A DNA stretch of 64,000 nt from Bacillota bacterium (GCA_015059245.1 SVAU01000009.1:1-64000), one strand, 5' to 3'. Shown: positions 26,595 to 35,442, counted from the stretch's first letter. Numbers and translations are program-made. Notes: generated from the letters alone by a model not told the origin.

Positions 26595-27161
26595 ATGAGA
26601 ATAGGAATAGATATTGATGACACAATAACTTATACATATGAAATGCTATTACCTATGGTTGCGGTTAGATATGGTGTTAGTTTAAGTAAGTTGTATGAAG
26701 AATTACCTACTTATAAAAAGTTAAATAAGGTATTTCCAGATTATGCTCATTTTGTATCTGAAAGTTTACCAGTATGTGCTAAGTTGACTCCTGTTAGAGA
26801 TGGAGCTTTAGAAGTAATTAGTAAGCTAAAAGAAGAAGGTCATGAGATTATTTTTATTACTGCAAGAAATCCTCAAGAGTTTGTAGAACCTTATAAAATA
26901 AGTTATGATTTTTTAAAAGTTAATAAGGTTCCTTATGATAAGTTACTCGTTAATATTCAGAGAAAAGACCAACAATGTTTAGTAGAAGGTATTGATGTAT
27001 TTATTGATGATAATAATGATAATTGTAGAGCTGTTCATAAAGCAGGTATAGATACATTACAATTTGGTACTTTATTTACTAAGAAGTTGAAAAATATTGA
27101 TAGAGTAGAGAGTTGGCAAGAAGTATATAATTATATACAAAATAAAGTTAAAGAAAATTAA
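26595..27161 (+). CDS. HAD-family 5'(3')-nucleotidase (NT5C type)
   Basis: 188 aa. HAD motif I is RIGIDIDDTIT with nucleophile Asp6 (or Asp8 as acid/base). Motif II is FITARNP (about 91-97) and motif IV is FIDDNNDNC (about 136-144). The NT5C/YorS-like group removes phosphate from deoxynucleotides; this would fit the other nucleotide-salvage genes in the window. It follows the small membrane protein by 15 nt and is probably in the same transcript. Exact substrate unknown. Confidence 0.8.
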   Translation: MRIGIDIDDTITYTYEMLLPMVAVRYGVSLSKLYEELPTYKKLNKVFPDYAHFVSESLPVCAKLTPVRDGALEVISKLKEEGHEIIFITARNPQEFVEPYKISYDFLKVNKVPYDKLLVNIQRKDQQCLVEGIDVFIDDNNDNCRAVHKAGIDTLQFGTLFTKKLKNIDRVESWQEVYNYIQNKVKEN

Positions 27162-27185
27162 TAATTAAATTTTTATAAATACTTG

Positions 27186-27194
27186 TGGTATACT
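27186..27194 (+). promoter_or_regulatory. Extended -10 promoter
   Basis: TG-G-TATACT, 35 nt before the repeat-protein ATG. Confidence 0.5.
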
Positions 27195-27229
27195 AGTATT
27201 ATAGGAAGATATGGAAGTAGTGTGATATT

Positions 27230-28630
27230 ATGAGTGGAGGAAGATTTTTTAATAGTCTTGGTTATGGTCAAGGTACTCCTAATACTCAACCAAATAATTT
27301 AAATAATAACAATAATAGTGGTAATTTTGGTAGTGGAACACCTGGTATGATGGGGAATAATCCTATGCAATCTGCTCAGCAAATCCCTGGTAATCCAATG
27401 AATCCGGTTTCTTCTATGAATCCGATGAATCCGATGGCAAATGGAAATCCAATGAATAATGGAAACACTATGAACCAAGGAAATCCTATGAATCAAGGAA
27501 ATCCAATGAATCAAGGGAATCCAATGAATCAAGGGAATCCTATGAATCAAGGGAATCCTATGAATCCTATGAATCCAATGGGTGGACCACAAAATCCAAT
27601 GAATAACGGAACCCCAATGAATCAAGGTAACCCAATAAACAATGGTATGTTTATGAATAAAGATATGGCAGCAAATCAATATGCTGGTCCATTACATCAA
27701 GATCCTGTTCCTCCAATGGGTGGACAAGGAAATCCAATGAATAATGGTATGACAGGTGCTAACCAAGGTTTCTTAGGTGCTCAACAAAATCCAATGAATT
27801 CTATGAATCCGATGGGTAATCCAATGAATCAAGGGAATCCAATGAGTCAAGGTAACCCAATGAATCAAGGTAACCCAATGAATCCTATGAGTCAAAATAA
27901 CCCAATGAATTCTATGAATCCAATGGGTGGACCACAAAATCCAATGAATAATGGAAATCCAATGAATCAAGGAAATCCAATGAATCCAATGGGGCAAAGT
28001 AATCCTATGGGAAATAATGGTCCGATGAATCCAATGGGACCTATGGGAAATAATCCTATGAATTCTATGAATAATGGAAATCCAATGGATAATCAACAAA
28101 CAATAATGATGAATAGTAATGATGGTCCAAGTTTTAATAATAGTTTAAATGGTGTTAATGCAATGGGAAATCCTATAGCTCAACCAATGCCACAAACAGA
28201 TTTATCTATGAAACCAAAATTAAAATTTGATGTTAAGAAACTATTTATTATAGGTGCTGCTGTTTTAATAGTAATTGCAGTTGTACTTTGCTTAGTATGT
28301 TCTAAGACTATTACTTGTACTAACTCTAAGGAAAGTGGAGGAGTTAAAGTAACTGCTACTCTTAAAGTTAACTATTGGTTTAATAAAATTAGTAAAATTA
28401 CAACAATTACAGAGATAGATTTATCTAAATTAAATGAATCACAAAGAGAAAAATATTTTAATGATTATAAAAACAATGATATAGGTGCTGATGTAAAAAT
28501 GGATGATGATTCAATTACAATAACATCAGTAAATAAACCTACTGATAAAGATAAAGAAAAAGGTGCTGATAAAGTATCACCAGAAGATTTTACAAAAGAT
28601 TATGAATCTATCGGCTTTACTTGTAAGTAA
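27230..28630 (+). CDS. Asn/Pro/Met repeat protein with one membrane helix and C-terminal extracellular domain
   Basis: 466 aa. Residues about 50-285 are low-complexity, built from Gly-Asn-Pro-Met-Asn-Gln and Asn-Pro-Met variants, with over 50 methionines. A membrane helix at about 337-357 (LFIIGAAVLIVIAVVLCLVC) is followed by about 107 residues, probably outside (VKVTATLKVNYWFNKISKITTITEIDLSKL), vaguely like DUF1307-type small lipoproteins. With basic residues before the helix, the repeat region is predicted to stay in the cytoplasm. The repeat resembles disordered, condensate-prone or metal-binding Met-rich sequences; this is speculation. Monocistronic. Confidence 0.75.
   Translation: MSGGRFFNSLGYGQGTPNTQPNNLNNNNNSGNFGSGTPGMMGNNPMQSAQQIPGNPMNPVSSMNPMNPMANGNPMNNGNTMNQGNPMNQGNPMNQGNPMNQGNPMNQGNPMNPMNPMGGPQNPMNNGTPMNQGNPINNGMFMNKDMAANQYAGPLHQDPVPPMGGQGNPMNNGMTGANQGFLGAQQNPMNSMNPMGNPMNQGNPMSQGNPMNQGNPMNPMSQNNPMNSMNPMGGPQNPMNNGNPMNQGNPMNPMGQSNPMGNNGPMNPMGPMGNNPMNSMNNGNPMDNQQTIMMNSNDGPSFNNSLNGVNAMGNPIAQPMPQTDLSMKPKLKFDVKKLFIIGAAVLIVIAVVLCLVCSKTITCTNSKESGGVKVTATLKVNYWFNKISKITTITEIDLSKLNESQREKYFNDYKNNDIGADVKMDDDSITITSVNKPTDKDKEKGADKVSPEDFTKDYESIGFTCK
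27461..27550 (+). repeat. 18-bp tandem repeat (five units) in the repeat-protein gene
   Basis: Five head-to-tail 18-bp units encoding GN(T/P)MNQ, with silent differences (ggaaat/gggaat, cct/cca), and a sixth partial unit. Less regular NPM repeats continue to about 28090. Confidence 0.85.
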
Positions 28631-28631
28631 T

Positions 28632-28659
28632 AAAGTTCCAAATAATGGAACTTTTTTTG
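28632..28659 (+). terminator. Terminator
   Basis: 9-bp stem AAAGTTCCA/TGGAACTTT, AATAA loop, T tail. Confidence 0.75.
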
Positions 28660-28666
28660 TTATAAT
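28658..28666 (+). promoter_or_regulatory. Extended -10 promoter
   Basis: TG-T-TATAAT touching the preceding terminator tail; 17 nt before the next ATG. Confidence 0.55.
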
Positions 28667-28683
28667 AAATTAGAGGTGTTATT

Positions 28684-29655
28684 ATGATATTTCCTAAATA
28701 TTTAGATGATAATGGTACTATAGGTATTACTGCTTGTAGTGCTGGTGTATTAAAAAAGATAGAAAAATATGAGAAAAGTATTAGTAATGTTAAGAAGCAA
28801 GGTTTCCATATAATAGAAACTCCTAATGTAAGAACAGATGGAGTAGTAAGTAGTGATAAAGTAACGAGAGCAAGAGAGTTAGAAAGTTTATTTCTAAATA
28901 CTAATGCTGATATGGTAGCAATAGCTAGTGGTGGAGATTTTCTTTACGATATGTTAACTGAAGTTGACTTTAGTATACTTACTAATAACGTAAAATGGTT
29001 AGCAGGTAGTAGTGATCCTACTAGTTTACTATATATATTAACTACTAATTATGATATGGCTACTGTGTATAGTCCTTGTAATATGTCTGGATTTAATGAA
29101 GATGATTTACATGAATCTTATTTAAATTACTTTGAGATATTAAAAGGTAATTTAGTTAAACAAAATAGATATCCTTTTAGAGAAGGTGAATCATTTAGTG
29201 ATGAGATGAATACACCTAATGAGTGGATTAATATAAATGGTGACGTTGATGAAAAAGGTATCTTAATAGGTGGATGTATAGAAGTACTAAAAGATATTAT
29301 AGGTACTAAGTTTGATAAGACTAATGAGTTCTTAGAAAAATATAAAGACGATGGATTTATATGGTACTTTGATGTATTTAGTATGACTAGTGAAGGATTA
29401 TACAATACCTTACTACAATTTAAGAATGCAGGATGGTTTAAGTATGCTAATGCAGTGATAATAGGTAAGGTATGTTTTCCAAATACATTTACGGATATGA
29501 AATATGAAGATGCTATTAAGAATTCTTTAGAAGATGTAAAGTGTATATTTAACTTTGACATTGGACATGTTAAACCATCATTTACTATGATTAATGGTAT
29601 GAAGGCTAGAGTAGTAAGTAATGTTGAAGAAGGATATTTAGAATTTCTAAAATAG
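28684..29655 (+). CDS. S66-family LD-carboxypeptidase (MccF-like)
   Basis: 323 aa serine peptidase family that trims D-amino acids from peptidoglycan tetrapeptides (LdcA) or detoxifies microcin C (MccF). The nucleophile block is LAGSSDPTSLLY (Ser at about 110), the Glu block is GGCIEVLKDIIGT (about 197) and the His block is FDIGHVKPSFT (about 298). No signal peptide, so it acts in the cytoplasm. Closer to MccF-like by the GSSD..SLL and long central region. ATG behind AGAGGTG; own promoter and terminator. Confidence 0.85.
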   Translation: MIFPKYLDDNGTIGITACSAGVLKKIEKYEKSISNVKKQGFHIIETPNVRTDGVVSSDKVTRARELESLFLNTNADMVAIASGGDFLYDMLTEVDFSILTNNVKWLAGSSDPTSLLYILTTNYDMATVYSPCNMSGFNEDDLHESYLNYFEILKGNLVKQNRYPFREGESFSDEMNTPNEWININGDVDEKGILIGGCIEVLKDIIGTKFDKTNEFLEKYKDDGFIWYFDVFSMTSEGLYNTLLQFKNAGWFKYANAVIIGKVCFPNTFTDMKYEDAIKNSLEDVKCIFNFDIGHVKPSFTMINGMKARVVSNVEEGYLEFLK

Positions 29656-29662
29656 AAATGTG

Positions 29663-29697
29663 AAGAGATTATGAAAAATTATTAATCTCTTTTTTTA
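29663..29697 (+). terminator. Terminator
   Basis: 9-bp stem AAGAGATTA/TAATCTCTT with 11-nt loop and T-run. Confidence 0.7.
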
Positions 29698-29701
29698 TTG
29701 G

Positions 29702-29730
29702 TTGAATATAATAAAAGATAGAGTTATAAT
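29702..29730 (+). promoter_or_regulatory. Promoter of the marR-ABC operon
   Basis: TTGAAT (29702-29707), 17-nt spacer, TATAAT (29725-29730). Confidence 0.7.
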
Positions 29731-29734
29731 GTTA

Positions 29735-29752
29735 TAGTTCGATATCGAACTA
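29735..29752 (+). promoter_or_regulatory. Perfect 18-bp palindromic operator for the MarR regulator
   Basis: TAGTTCGATATCGAACTA is its own reverse complement and lies 4 nt after the -10 box, covering the expected transcription start, 15 nt before the marR ATG. MarR dimers bind such palindromes and repress; release by a ligand would induce the exporter. Confidence 0.8.
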
Positions 29753-29767
29753 GTTGAGGTGAGTTAG

Positions 29768-30199
29768 ATGGAAAAGAAGTCATTAATTCATGAAATAAAG
29801 ATAATAAATGGTGATATATTTAAAGCAATATCTAATAGATATAAAAGTATGAATATAGATATAACTCCTATGCATGCAAGAATAATTATGACTATTTATA
29901 AGAGTAGTGAACCTTTATGTCAAAAAGATTTAGAAAGTAGTATGTCATGTAATAAGTCTACTATGTCTTCAATAATTAGCACTATGGAAAAGAATGGTTT
30001 AGTAAGAAGACAAACTAGTGAACATGATTCTAGAATAAATTATTTAGTATTAACTGATAAAGGTTTAGAGATGGTTGATTTTCTAAAGAAAGATAGAAAA
30101 TATACTAGTGATATTGTTATGGATGGAATTAGTGATGAAGAATATCTAGTGTTTACTCAAGTAGTTGATAAGATAAGAAAGAATTTAGAAAGGATTTAA
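29768..30199 (+). CDS. MarR-family transcriptional regulator
   Basis: 143 aa winged-helix dimeric regulator: dimer helix, ITPMHARIIMTIYKSSEPLCQKDLESSMSCNKSTMSSIISTMEKNGLVRR as the helix-turn-helix (read in parts, about 40-82), and the wing with the conserved D.R (EHDSRINYLVLTDKG). It is probably an autorepressor acting at the palindrome in its promoter. It sits 2 nt before a two-subunit ABC exporter, the common arrangement for drug- or peptide-inducible pumps. Confidence 0.9.
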   Translation: MEKKSLIHEIKIINGDIFKAISNRYKSMNIDITPMHARIIMTIYKSSEPLCQKDLESSMSCNKSTMSSIISTMEKNGLVRRQTSEHDSRINYLVLTDKGLEMVDFLKKDRKYTSDIVMDGISDEEYLVFTQVVDKIRKNLERI

Positions 30200-30201
30200 A
30201 T

Positions 30202-31962
30202 ATGATAAAGTTATTAAAGAATTTAAGAAAAAGAGAAATTATATATGCTTTAATTTGTATTACTTTAGTTGCTTCTCATGTATGGTTAGAACTTAGAATA
30301 CCTGATTACATGAGTGGTATTACTAGACTTGTTCAAACTGAAGGTAGTAAGATGAGTGAAATCTTAGAACAAGGTGGAATGATGATACTATGTGCACTAA
30401 TAAGTTTAGTATGTAATATAGTAACAGGATTCTTTGCTGCTAGAGTTGCTTCTGGTTTCTCTGCTAATATAAGAAAAAGAATATTTGAAAAAGTAGAAAA
30501 TATGGGAATTCAAGAAGTTAAGAAGTTTTCTACTAGTAGTTTAATTACTAGAACTACTAATGACGTAATGCAAGTTGAAATGTTAGTCGGTATGGGGCTA
30601 CAAGCTATGGTAAAAGCTCCAATTATGGCTGTTAGTGCAATATTTAAGATATTAGATAAAGGATTTGAGTGGTCTATACTAGTTGCTTGTTGTGTATCTA
30701 TATTATTAACAGTAGTAGTTATATTAATGATTATTGTATTACCTAGATTTGCTAAGGTACAAAAATTAATTGATAAGATAAATGGTGTTACTAGAGAAAA
30801 TTTATCTGGTATTAGAGTAATTAGAGCATTTAATGCTGAAAAATATCAAACTAATAAGTTTAAAGATGTTAATGATGAATTAACTGAGATGCAATTATTT
30901 AATCAAAGATGTTTTGCATTGATGAATCCTATAATGAATTTAATAAATCATGGACTAGTATTGGGTATTTATATTATAGGAGCTATACTAATTAGTAACG
31001 CTGGTATGTTAGATAAGATTAACTTATTTAGTAATATGGTAGTGTTCTCTAGTTACGGAATGCATGTTATTATGTCATTTTTAATGCTGTCTATGATATT
31101 CATGATGGTACCAAGAGCACAGATTTCTGCCAAACGTATTAATGAGGTATTAGATGAAAAAATAAGTGTAGTAGAAGGTACATTTAATGGAAAGACAGAA
31201 GAAATTGGCACTGTCGAATTTAGAAATGTTTCATTCAAGTATCCTGATGCTGATGAATGTGTATTAAAAGATATTTCATTTAAGGTTAATAAAGGAGAAA
31301 CTATTGCATTTATAGGATCTACAGGTAGTGGTAAGTCTACATTAATTAATTTAGTACCTAGATTTTATGATGTAACTGAAGGTGAAGTATTAGTAGATGG
31401 TATTAATGTTAAGGAATATACTACTGAAGCTTTAAATAATAAATTAGGTTATGTACCTCAAAAAGCAATCATGTTTACTGGAACAGTAGAAGAAAATGTT
31501 GGATATGGGGATAATGGTAAAGGAAAGATTAAATTAGATAAAGTTAAAGAGGCTATTAAAGTAGCTCAAGGTAAAGACTTTGTTGAAAAGATGGAAGATA
31601 ATTATCAAGCTCATATAGCTAGAGGTGGTACTAATGTATCTGGTGGTCAAAAGCAAAGATTAGCTATTGCTAGAGCTATTGCTAGAGATCCAGAAATATA
31701 TATATTTGATGATTCTTTCTCAGCATTAGATTATAAGACTGATGCTACATTAAGAAAAGAATTAAAGAAATATACTAAAGATGCTACTAGTATGATAGTT
31801 GCTCAAAGAATAGGTACTATTATACATGCTGATAAAATAGTTGTACTTGATGAAGGCGAATGTGTCGGAATAGGAACTCATAAAGAGTTACTTAAGACAT
31901 GTGATGTTTATAAAGAAATTGCTTTATCACAACTTTCAGAGGAGGAATTAAAAGATGCCTAG
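30202..31962 (+). CDS. ABC exporter subunit 1 (degenerate catalytic half)
   Basis: 586 aa, six membrane helices followed by an ATPase domain. Walker A GSTGSGKST, signature VSGGQKQR, Walker B IYIFDDSFSALD with Asp in place of the catalytic Glu, and switch IVAQRI with Gln in place of His. So its own ATP site cannot hydrolyse normally, while its intact signature completes the site of the partner. This is the BmrC/TM287/LmrC pattern of heterodimeric multidrug exporters. It overlaps the second subunit gene by 8 nt. Confidence 0.92.
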   Translation: MIKLLKNLRKREIIYALICITLVASHVWLELRIPDYMSGITRLVQTEGSKMSEILEQGGMMILCALISLVCNIVTGFFAARVASGFSANIRKRIFEKVENMGIQEVKKFSTSSLITRTTNDVMQVEMLVGMGLQAMVKAPIMAVSAIFKILDKGFEWSILVACCVSILLTVVVILMIIVLPRFAKVQKLIDKINGVTRENLSGIRVIRAFNAEKYQTNKFKDVNDELTEMQLFNQRCFALMNPIMNLINHGLVLGIYIIGAILISNAGMLDKINLFSNMVVFSSYGMHVIMSFLMLSMIFMMVPRAQISAKRINEVLDEKISVVEGTFNGKTEEIGTVEFRNVSFKYPDADECVLKDISFKVNKGETIAFIGSTGSGKSTLINLVPRFYDVTEGEVLVDGINVKEYTTEALNNKLGYVPQKAIMFTGTVEENVGYGDNGKGKIKLDKVKEAIKVAQGKDFVEKMEDNYQAHIARGGTNVSGGQKQRLAIARAIARDPEIYIFDDSFSALDYKTDATLRKELKKYTKDATSMIVAQRIGTIIHADKIVVLDEGECVGIGTHKELLKTCDVYKEIALSQLSEEELKDA

Positions 31963-34054
31963 ACCTGGAGGAAGAGGACCTGGAAACTTTGAAAAGTCAA
32001 AAGATTTTAAAGGTTCTATGATAAGATTATTAAAAAATTTAAAACCATGGAAAGCTATTATGATTATGGCTTTAACTTTAGCTATGATAAGTGCAATACT
32101 TGCTTTAATAGCTCCAAATAGATTATCAAAGTTTGCTGATTTAATTGGTGAAGGATTAGTACCTGATACTAAGATGATGCAAACTATTGGAGAAGAAATA
32201 AATGCTAATATAGGTGAAGAAAACTTTGGATTGCCGGTAGCTTGTTTTGGTTATGCTTCAAGTATTGATGAAGAAGGAATGAAACAGGCTTGTACAAGGT
32301 TAGAACAAGTTTTAGTAGATATAGAAATTGATGGAGTAATTATTCCTGTTAAGGATCAAATTGAAACATTGAGGTTAACTTCACAATTAAGTACTGAAAC
32401 TGATCAAAATAAAATGCTTGCTGTAATGGATAAGTTACCTGAATCTGTTTATAGTTTAGTTAAACCTAAAATGGATATGGAAGCTATTAAGAATTTAGCT
32501 ATATTTATGGGTGGATTATATCTTATTAGTGCATTATTTAGTTATATTCAAAGTTATTCATTAACTACAGTTTCAAATAGATTTGCTAATAAACTAAGAG
32601 ATAATATTAGTAGAAAAATTAATAAGTTGCCTTTAAAATACTTTGATAGTCATGAGACTGGAGATGTATTATCTAGAGTAACAAATGATGTTGATACTGT
32701 AGCATTTAATTTAAATAATAGTTTGGCAACAATTATTACTAGTGTTACATTATTTATTGGTTCATTGACAATGATGTTTGTAACTAACTGGATATTGGCT
32801 ATTACAGCTGTATTATCTTGTGTAGTTGGTTTAGCATTAATGTTCTTAATATTAAGTAAGTCACAAAAATATTTTATTGCAAAACAAGAAGTTTTAGGAG
32901 ATATGAATGGTTATATTGAAGAAATGTATTCTGGTCATACTGTAGTTAAAGTTTATAATGGAGTTGAAGAATCTTTTAAAGAATTCCAAAAATTAAATGA
33001 TAGAATGTATGAAACAAACAGAAAAAGTCAGTTCTTATCTGGTATGATGCATCCTATTATGGGATTTGTTGGAAACTTGGGATATGTTGCTGTTTGTATT
33101 GTTGGTGCATTACTTACAATGAACAATGTAATATCATTTGGTGTTATAGTAGCGTTTATGATTTATGTTAGAATGTTTAGTAATCCATTAAATCAAATTG
33201 CTCAAGCTATGAGTAGTTTACAATCTACTGCTGCTGCGTCAGAAAGAGTATTTGAATTCTTAGATGAAAAAGAAATGACAGATCAAAAAGATATTAGTAG
33301 ACATTTGGATAAATCAAAAGTTAAAGGTGAAATTGAATTTAAGAATGTTAAATTTGGTTATGATCCTGGTAAAACTATAATAAAAGACTTTAGTGTTAAT
33401 GTTAAACCTGGTCAAAAGATTGCTATAGTAGGTCCTACTGGAGCAGGAAAGACTACAATGGTTAACTTACTTATGAAGTTCTATGAAATAAATAATGGTC
33501 AAATTATTATAGATGGTGTTCCAACTAGTGAATTAACTAGAGAAAACATACATGATTTATTTATAATGGTATTACAAGATACATGGTTATTTGAAGGTAC
33601 TATTAGAGATAATATTAAGTTTAATAAAGAAGATGTATCTGATAGAGAAATATGGGATGCATTAAAGACTGTTGGTGTTCATCACTTTGTTAAGACATTA
33701 CCTGGTGGACTTGATTATGTAATTGGTGATAATGATACTATTAGTCAAGGTCAAAAACAATTACTAACAATAGCTCGTGGTATGATTGAAGATGCTCCAT
33801 TCTTAATACTAGATGAAGCTACTAGTAATGTAGATACTAGAACTGAAGAATTAGTTCAAAAAGCTATGGATAAATTAACTGAAGGAAGAACTTCTTTCAT
33901 AATAGCACATAGATTATCTACAATAAAAAATGCTGATTTAATACTGGTAATGAATGAAGGTAATATTATTGAACAAGGTAACCATGAAGAATTAATGAAA
34001 CAACATGGTTTCTATGAAAGTTTATATAATAGTCAATTTGAAAAGACAATATAA
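31955..34054 (+). CDS. ABC exporter subunit 2 (canonical catalytic half)
   Basis: 699 aa, longer than usual because about 110 extra residues follow the first helix (about 55-175), predicted extracellular. Walker A GPTGAGKTT, canonical Walker B LILDEATSNVD with catalytic Glu and switch IIAHRLST. The signature is ISQGQKQLL (Gln for the first Gly), so it completes the degenerate site of subunit 1. The N-terminus PRPGGRGPG is typical of this subfamily. Probable export of lipophilic drugs, peptides or lipids; substrate unknown. Followed by a terminator. Confidence 0.92.
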   Translation: MPRPGGRGPGNFEKSKDFKGSMIRLLKNLKPWKAIMIMALTLAMISAILALIAPNRLSKFADLIGEGLVPDTKMMQTIGEEINANIGEENFGLPVACFGYASSIDEEGMKQACTRLEQVLVDIEIDGVIIPVKDQIETLRLTSQLSTETDQNKMLAVMDKLPESVYSLVKPKMDMEAIKNLAIFMGGLYLISALFSYIQSYSLTTVSNRFANKLRDNISRKINKLPLKYFDSHETGDVLSRVTNDVDTVAFNLNNSLATIITSVTLFIGSLTMMFVTNWILAITAVLSCVVGLALMFLILSKSQKYFIAKQEVLGDMNGYIEEMYSGHTVVKVYNGVEESFKEFQKLNDRMYETNRKSQFLSGMMHPIMGFVGNLGYVAVCIVGALLTMNNVISFGVIVAFMIYVRMFSNPLNQIAQAMSSLQSTAAASERVFEFLDEKEMTDQKDISRHLDKSKVKGEIEFKNVKFGYDPGKTIIKDFSVNVKPGQKIAIVGPTGAGKTTMVNLLMKFYEINNGQIIIDGVPTSELTRENIHDLFIMVLQDTWLFEGTIRDNIKFNKEDVSDREIWDALKTVGVHHFVKTLPGGLDYVIGDNDTISQGQKQLLTIARGMIEDAPFLILDEATSNVDTRTEELVQKAMDKLTEGRTSFIIAHRLSTIKNADLILVMNEGNIIEQGNHEELMKQHGFYESLYNSQFEKTI

Positions 34055-34069
34055 TTATTGTCTTTTTAA
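34041..34069 (+). terminator. Terminator of the ABC operon
   Basis: 10-bp stem AAAAGACAAT/ATTGTCTTTT with ATAATT loop and T tail; overlaps the gene end. Confidence 0.7.
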
Positions 34070-34104
34070 TTATTTATAAATCTCTTAACTACTTGTAAAA
34101 TATG

Positions 34105-34113
34105 TGTTATAAT
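34105..34113 (+). promoter_or_regulatory. Extended -10 promoter
   Basis: TG-T-TATAAT, 28 nt before the next ATG; -35 weak (TTAACT, 17-nt spacer). Confidence 0.5.
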
Positions 34114-34141
34114 GATTTTGAATAAAATAGGTGGTGTGGCT

Positions 34142-34936
34142 ATGAGTAGAAGTAACAATACTAAATTTGTTGTTGGCGACGAAGTTACTATAATTAGTAA
34201 TGGTAGCCACGGAACAATAAAAAATATAGTTTCTTATTTTGGAGAAGGACAAAACTTATATACTGTAGATGTTATGGGGATTGAAAAGTTATGTATTGAA
34301 TCTAATTTAGAAATGTATAGAAAAAAGAATGTAGCTATTAATTTAAACTTAAGTGAAGTAGAAGTAAGTTTATTAATAGAAGATCGTATAAATGAAATAA
34401 TAAGTAAATTAGGATTAAAGAAGTCTAAAGAAGATAAAGATCAATTAGTTAATGCAGCTAAATTACAAACGTATTTAACTACTACTGAAGATTATAATGA
34501 AGATGTAGTTAGTATTGGTAATAACTTGCTTAAACATAATTTATATCAAGGTTTAGTAAATGGATCAGATGATCCAATAATTAATTCTTGTGTATTTAGT
34601 CATATACTTAGAAAAGTAGGAATGGATGTATTAAATGTAGTATTAAAATTACATGATTCAACCTTCTATGTTGCTAATTTAGTTTTAATTGGTAAAGATT
34701 ATTATTTCTTTGATTTAACTTTAGAAAGAGAAATATTTAAAGATAATGGATATAATAGAAATAATTTTATTGTATGTTGTGCTGCATTAGGTAAGAATAG
34801 TTATACTCAATTTTTTAAACCTTTATGTTTAATAGATTATCATGATAGATTAGCTCCTAATGAATTACCAAAGAATATTTCTATGGATGATATAGACATT
34901 GATTTAATTAATAAATTGATGAATATGGAGTCTTAA
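34142..34936 (+). CDS. Transglutaminase-like protein with N-terminal KOW/SH3-like segment
   Basis: 264 aa, cytosolic. Residues about 8-60 (FVVGDEVTIISNGSHGTIKNI...YTVDVMGIEKL) look like a small beta-barrel. The C-terminal part has a Cys (NSCVFSHILRKVGMDVLNVVL) and a strand pair YVANLVLIGKDYYFFDLTLE. These align in shape with the Cys...His-Asp core of transglutaminase-like domains, but Tyr stands where His is expected, so it may be inactive or unrelated. ATG 34142 behind AGGTGGTG; the frame back to 34112 overlaps the -10 box. Confidence 0.5.
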   Translation: MSRSNNTKFVVGDEVTIISNGSHGTIKNIVSYFGEGQNLYTVDVMGIEKLCIESNLEMYRKKNVAINLNLSEVEVSLLIEDRINEIISKLGLKKSKEDKDQLVNAAKLQTYLTTTEDYNEDVVSIGNNLLKHNLYQGLVNGSDDPIINSCVFSHILRKVGMDVLNVVLKLHDSTFYVANLVLIGKDYYFFDLTLEREIFKDNGYNRNNFIVCCAALGKNSYTQFFKPLCLIDYHDRLAPNELPKNISMDDIDIDLINKLMNMES

Positions 34937-34937
34937 T

Positions 34938-35414
34938 ATGAATAAAGTTATAGATAGTTTATTTAATAAAAATGTATTTAAATATATGAATGAAATGTTA
35001 GATGATTTTATATTATCTGATAGTAGTGAAGAAGAAATATATAAAGAGTTAAGGTATATAAATGAATCTGTTAGAACAGGTTTGTACTTATTATCTATTG
35101 AAAAAGGATTTATATATTTATCACAAAGAATAAGTAATGTTAATGAAAGAATTAACTTAGAGATAATAGAGGAATTTAAAGAAGCTGTTGATAATGGTGA
35201 AGAAGAAAAATTCTTAGCTACTTTAGGTAAGACAGATAAAATATCATTACTTAATCATTTAGGTATTAATGTTCCTGTAGAAAAGAAAATAGGATTAACA
35301 AAGATACAATTAAAATATTATAAAGTTATAACTGATTCTATTAAAGATAGTCAAGTAGATGACAAAAGAGATGGAATAGATTCATTCTTAACATATAAGA
35401 AAGATAAAGCTTAA
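34938..35414 (+). CDS. Unknown helical protein
   Basis: 158 aa, acidic helical protein, no recognised family. It starts 1 nt after the previous stop, so it is coupled to the transglutaminase-like gene. Ends in the terminator at 35406. Confidence 0.6.
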   Translation: MNKVIDSLFNKNVFKYMNEMLDDFILSDSSEEEIYKELRYINESVRTGLYLLSIEKGFIYLSQRISNVNERINLEIIEEFKEAVDNGEEEKFLATLGKTDKISLLNHLGINVPVEKKIGLTKIQLKYYKVITDSIKDSQVDDKRDGIDSFLTYKKDKA

Positions 35415-35433
35415 GTGATTAAGCTTTTTTTTA
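35406..35433 (+). terminator. Terminator
   Basis: 9-bp stem AAAGCTTAA/TTAAGCTTT, GTGA loop, T-run; contains the stop codon. Confidence 0.75.
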
Positions 35434-35442
35434 TGATATAAT
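35434..35442 (+). promoter_or_regulatory. Extended -10 promoter
   Basis: TG-A-TATAAT directly after the terminator T-run, 15 nt before the next ATG. Confidence 0.55.

Noticed and set aside
27461..28090. Possible CRISPR-like array
   Set aside because: The repeat is in-frame coding sequence of 18-bp units with no unique spacers or cas genes.
27299..28099. Two open frames on the - strand across the repeat protein (126 and 108 aa)
   Set aside because: They are Ile/His/Trp-rich antisense shadows of the NPM repeat with no ribosome sites.
29127..29561. 144-aa open frame on the - strand
   Set aside because: Antisense to the S66 carboxypeptidase, whose motifs are clear; no ribosome site.
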